Source: RPQJ01 sp963712815 (lineage in GTDB: Bacteria > Pseudomonadota > Gammaproteobacteria > Steroidobacterales > Steroidobacteraceae). From it: a DNA stretch of 64,000 nt. The notes beneath the pieces are model-generated. The model was not told the DNA's origin and did not search any database. It worked only from the letters and a program-made list of their open reading frames with translations. The translations under genes and the position numbers were made by a program. Below are positions 1 through 8,385 of the stretch, one piece after another (position 1 is the first letter of the stretch; each line of letters starts with the position of its first letter). The stretch spans positions 1-64,000 of the forward strand of contig CAVQJL010000013.1 in NCBI GenBank assembly GCA_963712815.1. Reading direction: 5' to 3'.

Positions 1-629
1 TCCACTCGCGCCGGGAAGTCCTTGATCGCGCCGAGCAGCTCCGCCAGGGTTCGAGCCGGAATCGAGCCCCGGTGCACGAGCGGATCCTGCTCGTAGGCGC
101 GCACCACCACCGGATCGCGACTGATGCCCGACGCCGGCAGGGTGAGCGCGCCCACCCCGGGGGCCACCGCGGACAGCAGGCGGACCAGCCAGGACTTCAG
201 ACCGGACGCGGCGTCCCCGGCCGACAGCGCCGGCGCCGAGAGCACCAGGCCCTTGAGCGCGTCCGGGTACTGCAGCGCGCAGGCGAGCGCGATCGCGCCG
301 CCCATGCTGTGGCCGATCAGCAGTGCGGGATGCCCGGGGTGCTGGCGCTGGGCGCGGCCGACGAAGGTGCCGAGGTCGGAGACGACGTAGGCGAAGCGCT
401 CGATGTTGGCGCGGCCACCGGCGGAGCGCCCGTGCCCGCGATGATCGAGCGCATACACCGCATAGTTCCGCGCGACCAGCCGCTCCGCGAGCGCGCCGTA
501 TCGCCCGCCATGCTCGGCGAGCCCGTGGGAGATGACCACGACGGCGCGCGGCTCGCCCTCCGGCAGCCACGCCTGCGCGTACAGCGTCGTCTCCCGCATG
601 CCCGGAAACTGCAGTTCCCTCGATTTCAT
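1..629 (-). CDS. Alpha/beta hydrolase, monoacylglycerol lipase-like (3' end outside window)
   Basis: The frame starts at ATG 629 after a strong AAGGAGG ribosome binding site and runs off the window edge without a stop, so about 209 residues are visible. The N-terminal SHGLAEHGGRY segment, the HRGHGRS motif and the nucleophile elbow GHSMGG are the standard marks of the serine aminopeptidase S33 / monoglyceride lipase group. The likely role is hydrolysis of a lipid or other ester in the cytoplasm. The stop of the upstream HAD-PlsC gene overlaps this start as ATGA, so the two are translationally coupled and probably act together in lipid turnover. The acid and base of the triad lie outside the window. 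Confidence 0.85.
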   Translation of the reverse strand, partial: MKSRELQFPGMRETTLYAQAWLPEGEPRAVVVISHGLAEHGGRYGALAERLVARNYAVYALDHRGHGRSAGGRANIERFAYVVSDLGTFVGRAQRQHPGHPALLIGHSMGGAIALACALQYPDALKGLVLSAPALSAGDAASGLKSWLVRLLSAVAPGVGALTLPASGISRDPVVVRAYEQDPLVHRGSIPARTLAELLGAIKDFPARV

Positions 630-2053
630 TTGTGCCTCCTTGCCGAAGCGCGCCGCGCGACCGGGCGCGGCCAGTTCTCGAGAGTATTCACGAAAAGCTG
701 CCGCACGTCGGCAACGCGCCGCTCGAGGTCGCGCAGCGTCCAGTCCGCGACCGGAATCGGCGGCAGCACGACCACGTCCACGACTCCCGGGCGCATGGTG
801 CCCGATGTGCGCGAGCCGATGTCGTCGGCATTGCGGATCACGATGGGAACGATCGGCACCTTCGCGGCCATGGCCATGCGGAAGGCGCCCTTCTTGAACT
901 CGCCGATTCCCTCGCCCGCCATCCGCGTGCCCTCGGGCGCGACCAGCATGGAGATACCCTCGCCCAGCAGCCGCGTCGCAGGCTCGAGCGCCTCGACCGC
1001 CGCGCGGCTGTCCGAACGGTCCACGAACGCGATGTGCATGAAGCGGCTCGCGGCCGCGAACAGCGGCGCTTTCTCGAGCTCTTTCTTCGCCACCGCGCCG
1101 AAGTCGCGCTGGACCAGGCGCCCGACGATCTGCGCGTCCAGGATGTTGCGGTGGTTCCAGATGAACACCGCCGGACGCGCGCTCCACAGGTGCTCCTCGC
1201 CGGTGACGTTGAGCTTGACCTTGCCGAGCCCGAGCGAAATCTCGGTGAGGGTCGAGGCCAGGAAATTGGCGGCTTCGCGCTTCTCGCCGGTGAGTGCGCG
1301 CATCGCCGCTGCACCGAGGAACACCGGCACGGCGCTCGCCGTCGCGAGCGCACTGCGCAGGTAGGCGTCGGCACCCGGCGTGCCGCGGCTGGTGAATCGC
1401 TGGACCGGCCAGCCCTCGCGCCCGGCCTCGAGGGCGAGCAGCGGCCGCGGGTTGGTCGGGCGCGGATGCCCCACCGCCCGCATCAGCGCGATCTCCTCGT
1501 CCCCGTCGGCGTAGAAGTAGCTGCGCCGCAGGTCCAGGCGATGACGGAGCGCGAACTCGCGCACCGCCTCGGCCTTGGCGCGCCCCCACAGCACGGGTCC
1601 GCTCGACTTTCCGGTCAGCAAGCCATCGCGTTCCTCGAGCCGCGTGCACAGCACGTGCTCGATGCCGAGCTCGCGGGCGACCGCCGCCACCTGGAACGGC
1701 GCGGCCGAGGTGGCAATCGCGAGGACGTGGCCCTTCCGGCGGTGTTCGTCGACCAGCGCGCGCATCTCGGGGTAGATGCGCGCGCGCAGCTCGCGCTCGA
1801 ACAGCCGCTCGCCAAGTGCGTCGAGGTCGGCGAGCCGACGGCCGTTCCACTCGTGGATGCCGCGGCTGATCAGCTCGCGGCTGTCGATCTGGCCGAGCGC
1901 GGACTGGGCGACCGAGACCGCCGTGCGCAGCAGGTCCGCCGCGCCGAGCTCGCGCCGCCGCACGCGCTCCTTGAGGAACGCGAGGATCGAGTAGCCGGCG
2001 ATCAGCGTGCCGTCGTAGTCGAAGATCGCCGCGGTCCGTGGCGCGTTGGGCAT
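626..2053 (-). CDS. HAD-IB phosphatase / PlsC-type acyltransferase fusion
   Basis: A two-domain protein of about 475 residues. The N-terminal half is a HAD hydrolase with motif FDYDGTL at residues 11-17 and a late YADGDEE motif. The C-terminal half is an acyl-glycerol-phosphate acyltransferase with NHRNILD (the HX4D motif, about residue 300) and EGTR (about 375). The domain order matches known HAD-IB/1-acylglycerol-3-phosphate acyltransferase fusions, so a role in phospholipid remodelling is likely. I chose ATG 2053 because the HAD fold begins right after it; an upstream ATG at 2086 adds 11 unconserved residues. It is coupled by ATGA to the following lipase-like gene. Confidence 0.88.
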   Translation of the reverse strand: MPNAPRTAAIFDYDGTLIAGYSILAFLKERVRRRELGAADLLRTAVSVAQSALGQIDSRELISRGIHEWNGRRLADLDALGERLFERELRARIYPEMRALVDEHRRKGHVLAIATSAAPFQVAAVARELGIEHVLCTRLEERDGLLTGKSSGPVLWGRAKAEAVREFALRHRLDLRRSYFYADGDEEIALMRAVGHPRPTNPRPLLALEAGREGWPVQRFTSRGTPGADAYLRSALATASAVPVFLGAAAMRALTGEKREAANFLASTLTEISLGLGKVKLNVTGEEHLWSARPAVFIWNHRNILDAQIVGRLVQRDFGAVAKKELEKAPLFAAASRFMHIAFVDRSDSRAAVEALEPATRLLGEGISMLVAPEGTRMAGEGIGEFKKGAFRMAMAAKVPIVPIVIRNADDIGSRTSGTMRPGVVDVVVLPPIPVADWTLRDLERRVADVRQLFVNTLENWPRPVARRASARRHK

Positions 2054-2122
2054 GAGTGGATGATAGCGCCGGCCGCCGCGCGGCACCCGGCCGATGCCGC
2101 GCCCGGCCTCAATCGCGAAACG

Positions 2123-3037
2123 TCAGCAATCGCCGAAGGCGGCGAGCGCGGCCCGCGCCACTTCCTCGCCGTGCTCCTGGACGAAGTGCCCGGCCTGGGG
2201 CAGCTCGAGCGGCGACGGGCAGCCGCGGATGACCGATGCCAGCACGTGCATCACCGGCGGACCGAGCACTGGGTCCTGCATGCCGATCGCCATGAACGTC
2301 TGCCCCGCCCAGCTGTCGCGGAAGAAGCGGGCCGCCCGCTGCGACACCTCGACGCCGTCCATCATGGGATCCACGGGCACGAGGGCCGGGAAGCGGCGGA
2401 CGCCGGCGCGGTATCCGGCGTCCGGGAACGGTGCGTCGTAGGCGGCGGCCTCGGCGTCCGTGAGCCCCGCCACCGAGCGCTTCATCAGGGTGCCGATACG
2501 GAAGTCCGGGTTCGAGGCGACGAAGGCCTTCCACGCGTCGAAACCGGGCCCCGGCGAACGACCGACGCCAAGGCCGGTGTTCATGATGAGCAGGCGATCG
2601 ATGCGATCCGCGTACTCCATAGGGAGCGTCAGCCCGAGCAATCCGCCCCAGTCCTGCACCACCAGTGTCACCCGTTCGAGGCCGAGCGCCTCGATGAACC
2701 GCATGAGCATTTCGCGGTGATAGCTGAAGGTGTAGACGGCATCGTCCACGGGCTTGTCGGAGCGGCCGAAGCCGAGGAAGTCGGGCGCCACGACCCGGTG
2801 GCCGGCGGCGACGAAGAGCGGGATCATCTTGCGGTACAGGTAGCACCACGTCGGCTGGCCGTGCAGGCACAGCACGACGCGGCCGCTGGCTGTGCCCGCG
2901 GGACGCTCGTCGAGGTAGTGGACGCGCAGCGACTCGTAGCCCGGCAGGTTCTCCACGTAGTTTGGCGCGAATTCGAAGCCAGGGAGCCCGACGAACCGAT
3001 CGTCCGGGGTGCGCAGCGACTCGAGTGCCGTGGTCAT
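2123..3037 (-). CDS. dhmA: Haloalkane dehalogenase (HLD-I type)
   Basis: This 304-residue alpha/beta hydrolase matches the DhlA-like dehalogenases. Visible residues are the oxyanion-hole motif HGQPTW (59-64), the nucleophile Asp129 in VVQDWGG with halide-binding Trp130, a second Trp at 169, the acid Asp255 in MQDPVLGP and the base His284 in QAGHFVQE. All pentad positions are therefore present, which supports true dehalogenase activity (haloalkane to alcohol plus halide) rather than a generic esterase; the substrate cannot be told. It stands alone between the lipid pair and nrfA, on the same strand. Confidence 0.86.
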   Translation of the reverse strand: MTTALESLRTPDDRFVGLPGFEFAPNYVENLPGYESLRVHYLDERPAGTASGRVVLCLHGQPTWCYLYRKMIPLFVAAGHRVVAPDFLGFGRSDKPVDDAVYTFSYHREMLMRFIEALGLERVTLVVQDWGGLLGLTLPMEYADRIDRLLIMNTGLGVGRSPGPGFDAWKAFVASNPDFRIGTLMKRSVAGLTDAEAAAYDAPFPDAGYRAGVRRFPALVPVDPMMDGVEVSQRAARFFRDSWAGQTFMAIGMQDPVLGPPVMHVLASVIRGCPSPLELPQAGHFVQEHGEEVARAALAAFGDC

Positions 3038-3131
3038 GGGCGTGGCTCCACAGGGACGACCGGGCCGGCCGCCCGGTGATCTTAACTCGACCTCGCCGAC
3101 GGCGGCGCGCGAACGCCCGCTCGCGCCGTCC

Positions 3132-4589
3132 TCAGGGCTCCCGGGCCGCCACTTTCTCGCCCTTCGGGCCCGCGAATCGGAGCGCGGCGAGCTCGCCCTG
3201 CCGCGCGTAGTCCACTGCCTCGCCGAGCACCATGGCCGCTTCCTGCGGAGCGTGGAAGCCCATCGAGTTCTCGGCGGCGATGAAGTCGAGCCGCCACTGC
3301 GCCTTGCGCTGGAAGTCGAGCGCCTCGGCGAGCTGCGCCTCGGTGGCGCCAGCGGCCTTGGCGGCCTGCACGGCGTCCAGCAACGCCACGATCGCCGTGC
3401 CGCCTCGCTGCAGCAGCTCGAAGTTGCGCTGCTGGATGACGTCCACGCGGGCGAGCATCTCCTCCTCGGGCTGGTGGTGGCAGGTCTGGCAGGCGCGGTT
3501 GACGTTGAGCAGCGGGCTTCTCACCCAGTGGTCGGAGACCTTGGTCGCGCCGTCGCGCTGGTAGGGCATGTGGCAATCCGCGCAGGAGACGCCGCTGCGC
3601 GCGTGGATGCCCTGGCTCCACAACTCGAACTCGGGGTGCTGTGCCTTCAGGACCTTCGCGCCGCTCTCGGCGTGCTTGTAGTCGAAGAACTGCTCGCCGT
3701 CGGGGAACTTCGTTTCGTTCCAGAACTTCTCCGTATCCGCGGCGCGCAGGCCCTGCCCCCAGGGGAACGTGAGCGGCATCTTGCTCGAGCAGTAGTACTC
3801 GACGTGGCATTGTCCGCAGACGTAGGAGCGCATCTCGTTGCGACTGCCGTCCACGTTCGGGTCGTAGGGCTGCGCGCGGCTGCCCTCGCGCCACTGCTCG
3901 ATCGACGGCAGGTGCGGCACGGGCGCGTCGGAGGCGGCGAGCGCCTGGATGCCGTTGATGAAGCCCGGGCGCGTGACGCGCAGCTTCATGGTCTGGGAGT
4001 CGTGGCAGTCCACGCAGGAGACCGGGTGCGCGTGGCCGAGGTCGTGCAGCTTGGCGTTGAGGTCCTGGTAGGAGAATTTGTAGCTCTCCTCGAAGCCCTT
4101 CATGGCGTCGCCGCCGCCGAGCTCGCGGTACAGCGGCATGATCGAGGCGTGGCAGTGCAGGCAGGAGCCGGACTGCGGCTTGGTGAGCCGCTCGGTCTCC
4201 TCCTGGTCCTGGAGCATGTACGCGTGGCCGCGGCGGTCGCGGTAGTCGATCGAGAACGCATAGCCGAGGAACATGCGCTTGAGCCACGGGTCGCGCTCGA
4301 TCTTCTGGTCGGGCAGGGCCTCGCTGCCGCCATGGCCGCCGAAGCGCGTCCGCGTCGCGATCGCGGTGCGCTGGTACGAGTCGTACTGCTTCGGCCAGTT
4401 GACGCCCCACTTGGCCGGATCGGTGGTGTCTTCGTCCACCTCCACGAGTCGCACAAAGGGCGTCTTCGCCTCGCTCTTGCGCTCGGCGACGTTCATCAGC
4501 AGTGCGGTGACCGCGGCCGTGGCCGCGCCCACCACCAGCACCAGGGCGATGATGCCCGCCAGCGACCAGCCTTTCTGAAGCTTCTTCAT
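3132..4589 (-). CDS. nrfA: Ammonia-forming cytochrome c nitrite reductase, CxxCH-type catalytic haem
   Basis: Pentahaem NrfA of 485 residues reducing nitrite to ammonium with six electrons in the periplasm. Haem motifs are CLHCH (143-147), CVDCH (192-196), CGQCH (258-262), CADCH (336-340) and CQTCH (367-371). The family hallmarks CGQCHVEYY and KAQHPE (315-320, with the active-site His) are intact. The first, catalytic, haem has His where E. coli NrfA has Lys (CxxCK); this is the variant known from Campylobacter-type NrfA. Residues 9-31 form a single hydrophobic N-terminal anchor or signal. ATG 4589 overlaps the nrfH stop as ATGA, so the pair is translationally coupled. Confidence 0.95.
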   Translation of the reverse strand: MKKLQKGWSLAGIIALVLVVGAATAAVTALLMNVAERKSEAKTPFVRLVEVDEDTTDPAKWGVNWPKQYDSYQRTAIATRTRFGGHGGSEALPDQKIERDPWLKRMFLGYAFSIDYRDRRGHAYMLQDQEETERLTKPQSGSCLHCHASIMPLYRELGGGDAMKGFEESYKFSYQDLNAKLHDLGHAHPVSCVDCHDSQTMKLRVTRPGFINGIQALAASDAPVPHLPSIEQWREGSRAQPYDPNVDGSRNEMRSYVCGQCHVEYYCSSKMPLTFPWGQGLRAADTEKFWNETKFPDGEQFFDYKHAESGAKVLKAQHPEFELWSQGIHARSGVSCADCHMPYQRDGATKVSDHWVRSPLLNVNRACQTCHHQPEEEMLARVDVIQQRNFELLQRGGTAIVALLDAVQAAKAAGATEAQLAEALDFQRKAQWRLDFIAAENSMGFHAPQEAAMVLGEAVDYARQGELAALRFAGPKGEKVAAREP

Positions 4590-5128
4590 GATGCGTTATC
4601 CTCGGTCTCGTCCTCGCGCTCCGGGCCGCCGAGGCCCGCCGTCTCGCCGTGGCCCACCGACGAATGGCAGTGCACGCACTGCACCTCGTCGGGCTCGCCG
4701 TTCACCCCGCTCACCAGCTCGTGCACGAGGTCGCCGTGGCAGGCGAGGCAGTTCGCCTGCAGGATCGCCGCGTTCTTCGGCTTGATCATGATCGGCTCGT
4801 GGAAGTCCTGCAGGGTGAACCCCTTCGAGTGATGCCAGCCGTTCTCGGCCTTCGCGACGTACTTGCCGATGAAGTCGTGCGGCAGGTGGCAGTCCACGCA
4901 CTTGGCGACCGCGTGGTGGGAACTCTTCTGCCAGGAGTCGTACTGCGGCCGCATGATGTGGCAGTTCACGCAGGCCTTCGGGTCGGAGCTCATGTACGAG
5001 AGCCCCTCGGCATAGAAGAACGTGTAGCCGCCGACGCCGAGCAGCACGCCCACCAGCGCGCCGAGCACCGCAAGCGCCGCGGCGCCCGACATCAGGCGCT
5101 TGCGCGGCATCCGCTCGTGATTCGCCAT
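4586..5128 (-). CDS. nrfH: NrfH tetrahaem quinol dehydrogenase
   Basis: A 180-residue NapC/NirT-family cytochrome that takes electrons from menaquinol and passes them to NrfA. An N-terminal membrane helix (about 12-35) is followed by four haem motifs: CVNCH (53), CVDCH (77), CLACH (127) and CVHCH (151). ATG 5128 is chosen because the membrane helix follows immediately; the frame stays open far upstream but that part is only the shadow of the divergent LeuC-like gene. The gene is first of the nrfHA operon, and an FNR/HcpR-type palindrome lies about 100 bases upstream. Confidence 0.94.
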   Translation of the reverse strand: MANHERMPRKRLMSGAAALAVLGALVGVLLGVGGYTFFYAEGLSYMSSDPKACVNCHIMRPQYDSWQKSSHHAVAKCVDCHLPHDFIGKYVAKAENGWHHSKGFTLQDFHEPIMIKPKNAAILQANCLACHGDLVHELVSGVNGEPDEVQCVHCHSSVGHGETAGLGGPEREDETEDNAS

Positions 5129-5225
5129 TGACCAACCCTGTCGTTCAAGGCCGCCCGGTTGCCACTTGATACTTGACCCTGGGCCGCCCATGGGATCAGT
5201 GTTTACCCTGACGAGGAGAGGCGCC

Positions 5226-5239
5226 TTGACCCAGGTCAA
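5226..5239. promoter_or_regulatory. FNR/HcpR-type palindrome upstream of nrfHA
   Basis: TTGACCCAGGTCAA is a perfect TTGAC-N4-GTCAA inverted repeat in the 153-base divergent region between nrfH and the LeuC-like gene. The shape is that of CRP/FNR-family operators, and the C/G inner bases resemble HcpR/DNR-type sites more than the E. coli FNR consensus. Reading towards nrfH, a weak -10 candidate (TAAACA, 5205-5200) would place the palindrome about 40 bases upstream of the transcript start, the classical activator position. That promoter placement is my inference. Confidence 0.65.
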
Positions 5240-5281
5240 GCGCGCGGGTGTTTTGCGGCTCGCCGAACTAGGATTCCGCCC

Positions 5282-6688
5282 GTGAACGGCCCCAGCACCC
5301 TGTTCGACAAGCTCTGGAAGGCGCACCTGGTGCGCGACCTCGGCAACGGGGTCGGCCTGCTCGCCGTCGACCGCGTCTTCCTGCACGAGCGCACCGGCTC
5401 GATCGCGCTCAAGAGCCTCGCGCAGTCGGGACGGACGGTCGCCGACCCGGCGCGGGCGTTCTGCACGATGGACCACATCGTCGACACCCTGCCCGGCCGC
5501 GGCGACGACACGCGGATGCCGGAAGGACGGGCCTTCGTCGTCGAGACCCGCGCAGCCGCCCGCGCGGCCGGCATCCGCGTCTTCGACGTGCTGGACCCCG
5601 ACCAGGGCATCGTGCACGTGATCTCGCCCGAGCTCGGCATCGCTTTGCCGGGCACCACGATCGTCTGCCCGGACAGCCATACCTGCACGCAGGGCGCGAT
5701 GGGCGCGCTCGCCTGGGGCATCGGCTCCACCGAGGCCGAGCACGCGCTGGCCACCGGGACACTGCGCGTCCGGCGTCCCGGAACGATGCGCGTCCGCTTC
5801 GAGGGACGCTTGCCGGACGGCGTGACGGCCAAGGACCTCAGTCTCGCGCTGCTGCGGCGCCACGGCGCGGCGGGCGGCAACGGCTGTGCAATCGAGTACG
5901 TCGGCGAGGCCGTCCGCGATCTCGAGGTCGAGGCACGGCTCACGCTCTGCAACATGGCGACCGAGTTCTCGGCGATGACCGCGATGATCGCCCCGGACGA
6001 CAAGACGTTCGAGTACCTGCACGGTCGCCGTTACGCGCCTGCGGGGGCGGCGTGGGACGCCGCGGTCGCGAGCTGGCGCCGACTCGCGAGCGACGAGGGA
6101 GCGCGCTTCGACCGCGAGATCTCGGTTCCCGCCGGCGACCTCGCGCCGATGGTGACCTGGGGCACGAGCCCGCAGCATGCCGTGCCGATCGACGGCCGCG
6201 TGCCCGGGCTCGAGGACAGCGGCACGACCGGCGAGTCCCATGAACGGGCCCTCGCCTACATGGACCTGCGCCCGGGCATGGAGATGCAGTCGCTCGCCAT
6301 CGACGCGGCGTTCATCGGCTCGTGCACGAACAGCCGGCTCCCGGACCTGCGTCGTGCCGCCGCCGTGCTGCGCGGTCGCCGCGTCGCGCCCGGCGTACGG
6401 GCCATCTGCGTGCCGGGCTCGATGTCGGTGAAGCGGGCGGCCGAAGCCGAGGGACTCGACCGCGTGTTCCGCGAGGCGGGCTTCGAGTGGCGCGAATCGG
6501 GCTGCTCGATGTGCTTCTATGCCGGGGGCGAGAGCTTCGGTCCGCGCCAGCGCGTGGTCTCATCGACCAACCGCAACTTCGAGAGCCGGCAGGGACCGGA
6601 GACGCGCACCCACCTGGCGAGCCCGGAGACGGTGGCAGCGAGCGCGATCGCCGGTCACCTCGCCGACGCGCGGCGGCTGCGCGGCTGA
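5282..6688 (+). CDS. Aconitase-family hydro-lyase large subunit (LeuC-like)
   Basis: A 468-residue protein aligning along its length with the 3-isopropylmalate dehydratase large subunit. It has the N-terminal TLFDKLWKAH block and the three [4Fe-4S] cysteines in GSCTNSR (about residue 345) and GCSMC (about 408). The start is GTG 5282; no clear ribosome binding site is visible. No leuA or leuB is nearby, and the small subunit lies 1 kb away beyond an opposite-strand transporter. Together with the downstream lyase and CoA-transferase this favours a catabolic hydratase (citramalate/mesaconate or methylmalate type) over leucine synthesis, but leucine biosynthesis cannot be excluded. Confidence 0.85.
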   Translation: MNGPSTLFDKLWKAHLVRDLGNGVGLLAVDRVFLHERTGSIALKSLAQSGRTVADPARAFCTMDHIVDTLPGRGDDTRMPEGRAFVVETRAAARAAGIRVFDVLDPDQGIVHVISPELGIALPGTTIVCPDSHTCTQGAMGALAWGIGSTEAEHALATGTLRVRRPGTMRVRFEGRLPDGVTAKDLSLALLRRHGAAGGNGCAIEYVGEAVRDLEVEARLTLCNMATEFSAMTAMIAPDDKTFEYLHGRRYAPAGAAWDAAVASWRRLASDEGARFDREISVPAGDLAPMVTWGTSPQHAVPIDGRVPGLEDSGTTGESHERALAYMDLRPGMEMQSLAIDAAFIGSCTNSRLPDLRRAAAVLRGRRVAPGVRAICVPGSMSVKRAAEAEGLDRVFREAGFEWRESGCSMCFYAGGESFGPRQRVVSSTNRNFESRQGPETRTHLASPETVAASAIAGHLADARRLRG

Positions 6689-6707
6689 CACCGCGTTCGC
6701 GGCGTCC

Positions 6708-7613
6708 TCAGTCGTACCGGTGCAGATCCTGGTCCGCCATCGCCGCCGGATCGCCGAGCGGCTCGAGATGCGTGTCGACGGTGACCGGCGGCAGCGCGCG
6801 ACGGATGTCGGCCTCGATGCGCTCGAGCAGGTCGTGTCCCTGCTGCACCGACCACTCGGGCGGCACGAGAACATGCACCGACACGAAGCGGCGGGCGCCG
6901 GACTGCCGCGTGCGCAGGGCGTGGTACTCGATGCCCTCGGCGGCATAGCGGTCGAGGAGCTCGCGCAGCAGGCTCAGTTCGCTCTCGGGCAAGGCGGCAT
7001 CCATCAGGCCCGCGACCGAGTCGCGCAGGATGCGAGTGCCGGTGACCACGATGTTGACGGCGACCGCGAGCGCGACCAGCGGGTCGAGCGCCAGCCAGCC
7101 CGTCAGCGTGACCGCCACTACGCCCACGAGGACACCGGCGGAGGTCCACACGTCGGTCAGCAGGTGATGGGCATTGGCCTGGAGCGTGGCCGAGCGGTGC
7201 GCCCGGGCCGCCCGCAGCAGCACCAGCGCCACGCCGAGATTCACCACCGAGGCCGCGACCGAGACGAGGAGTCCCAGCCCCACCTGTTCGAGGGGGCGCG
7301 GGTGCAGCAGTCGGTCCACCGCCGCGACGGCGATGGCGACGGCTGCGATGACGATCAACGCGCCCTCGACGCCGGCGGAAAAGTATTCCGCCTTGCCGTG
7401 CCCGTGCGGGTGGTCCTCGTCCGGCGGCCGCGCAGCCACCGTCAGCATCGCGAGCGCCATGACGGCGCCGGCAAGATTGACCAGGGACTCCATGGCGTCC
7501 GAGAGCAGTCCCACCGAACCCGTGATCCAGTAGGCCAGCGCCTTGAGCGCCATGGTGGCGAGCGCCGCGGCGATCGAAAGCCACGCAAAGCGGGTGAGTG
7601 AGCGGTTCTTCAT
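6708..7613 (-). CDS. Cation diffusion facilitator family transporter
   Basis: A 301-residue inner-membrane protein with about six transmembrane segments and a soluble C-terminal domain. Family marks are LSDAMESLVN in helix 2, HPHGHGKAEYFSAG between helices 2 and 3, and the metal-site helix ANAHHLLTDVWTS (HxxxD). It should export a divalent metal such as Zn, Fe or Mn against protons. It sits on the opposite strand between the two halves of the LeuCD-like pair, which is unusual and suggests insertion into an older operon. Confidence 0.9.
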   Translation of the reverse strand: MKNRSLTRFAWLSIAAALATMALKALAYWITGSVGLLSDAMESLVNLAGAVMALAMLTVAARPPDEDHPHGHGKAEYFSAGVEGALIVIAAVAIAVAAVDRLLHPRPLEQVGLGLLVSVAASVVNLGVALVLLRAARAHRSATLQANAHHLLTDVWTSAGVLVGVVAVTLTGWLALDPLVALAVAVNIVVTGTRILRDSVAGLMDAALPESELSLLRELLDRYAAEGIEYHALRTRQSGARRFVSVHVLVPPEWSVQQGHDLLERIEADIRRALPPVTVDTHLEPLGDPAAMADQDLHRYD

Positions 7614-7740
7614 GGACAGGCCAGGCCGCTACGTTAGCGCAGCCGGACGGACGGCGGCACCGTGGCGCATCGCAACCGGACCCGGCAGTACAATGTCGAC
7701 CCCGAAAACCCACGCCCCGCTGTCCCGGCACCCCGACGCC

Positions 7741-8364
7741 ATGCGCAAGTTCGACGTACTCACCGGCGTGGCCGCGCCGCTGCTGCGCGCCAACGTGGAC
7801 ACCGACGCGATCATTCCCTCGCGGGAGATGAAGAGCGTGTCGAAGCGCGGCCTCGCCGACGGGCTGTTCGCGGGCTGGCGCTACCTCGCGATCGGCGGGC
7901 GCGAACTGAACCCGGAGTTCGTGCTCAACCAGCCGGCGTACGCCGGCACGCGCATCCTGCTCGCGGGCGAAAACTTCGGCTGTGGCTCCAGTCGCGAGCA
8001 CGCGGTCTGGGCGCTCGACGAGTACGGCATCCGCGCCGTGATCGCACCGGGCTTCGCGCCGATCTTCCAGGGCAACTGCGTGCGCAACGGCCTGCTGCCG
8101 GTGCGTCTCGACGCCGGCGCCGTCGCCGGTCTCGCCGCGGCCGTCGCCCCCGACCCGCAACACCGACTGGTCACGGTGGATCTCGTGCGCCAGCGGGTGT
8201 CCGGACCGGACGGCATCGACCTGTCCTTCGACATCGATCCCGAGTCGCGCGACATGCTGCTCGAAGGCCTCGACGCGATCGACCTCACGCTCAAGCATCG
8301 CGACGCCATCGACGCCTTTCTCGCCCGCGACCGCGTCGAGCGCCCGTGGATCTACCTGCAGTGA
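7741..8364 (+). CDS. Aconitase-family hydro-lyase small subunit (LeuD-like)
   Basis: A 207-residue swivelling-domain subunit with RANVDTDAIIP, VLNQPAY and the ENFGCGSSREHA loop that binds substrate carboxylates. It should form a heterodimer with the LeuC-like protein encoded at 5282. ATG 7741 gives a typical LeuD N-terminus; ATG 7693 in frame would add 16 residues, and neither start has a good ribosome binding site. The HMG-CoA-lyase-family gene starts 21 bases downstream, so the three genes from here to 10550 look like one transcript. Confidence 0.86.
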   Translation: MRKFDVLTGVAAPLLRANVDTDAIIPSREMKSVSKRGLADGLFAGWRYLAIGGRELNPEFVLNQPAYAGTRILLAGENFGCGSSREHAVWALDEYGIRAVIAPGFAPIFQGNCVRNGLLPVRLDAGAVAGLAAAVAPDPQHRLVTVDLVRQRVSGPDGIDLSFDIDPESRDMLLEGLDAIDLTLKHRDAIDAFLARDRVERPWIYLQ

Positions 8365-8385
8365 CGCTTCCGGCGGAGTGACGGC

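Noticed and set aside
632..3079. 815-codon open frame on the plus strand opposite the HAD-PlsC and dehalogenase genes
   Set aside because: It is Arg/Gly/Ala/His-rich with no motifs and mirrors two real genes; such antisense frames are expected at this GC content.
3098..3130. GC-rich hairpin (GACGGCG ... CGCCGTC) between nrfA and the dehalogenase gene
   Set aside because: It has no T-run and such pairings are frequent by chance in this sequence, so I do not call it a terminator.
4586..6241. 551-codon reading of nrfH extended upstream as a fusion protein
   Set aside because: The upstream part is antisense to the LeuC-like gene, lacks any domain and precedes the NrfH membrane helix that normally starts the protein.
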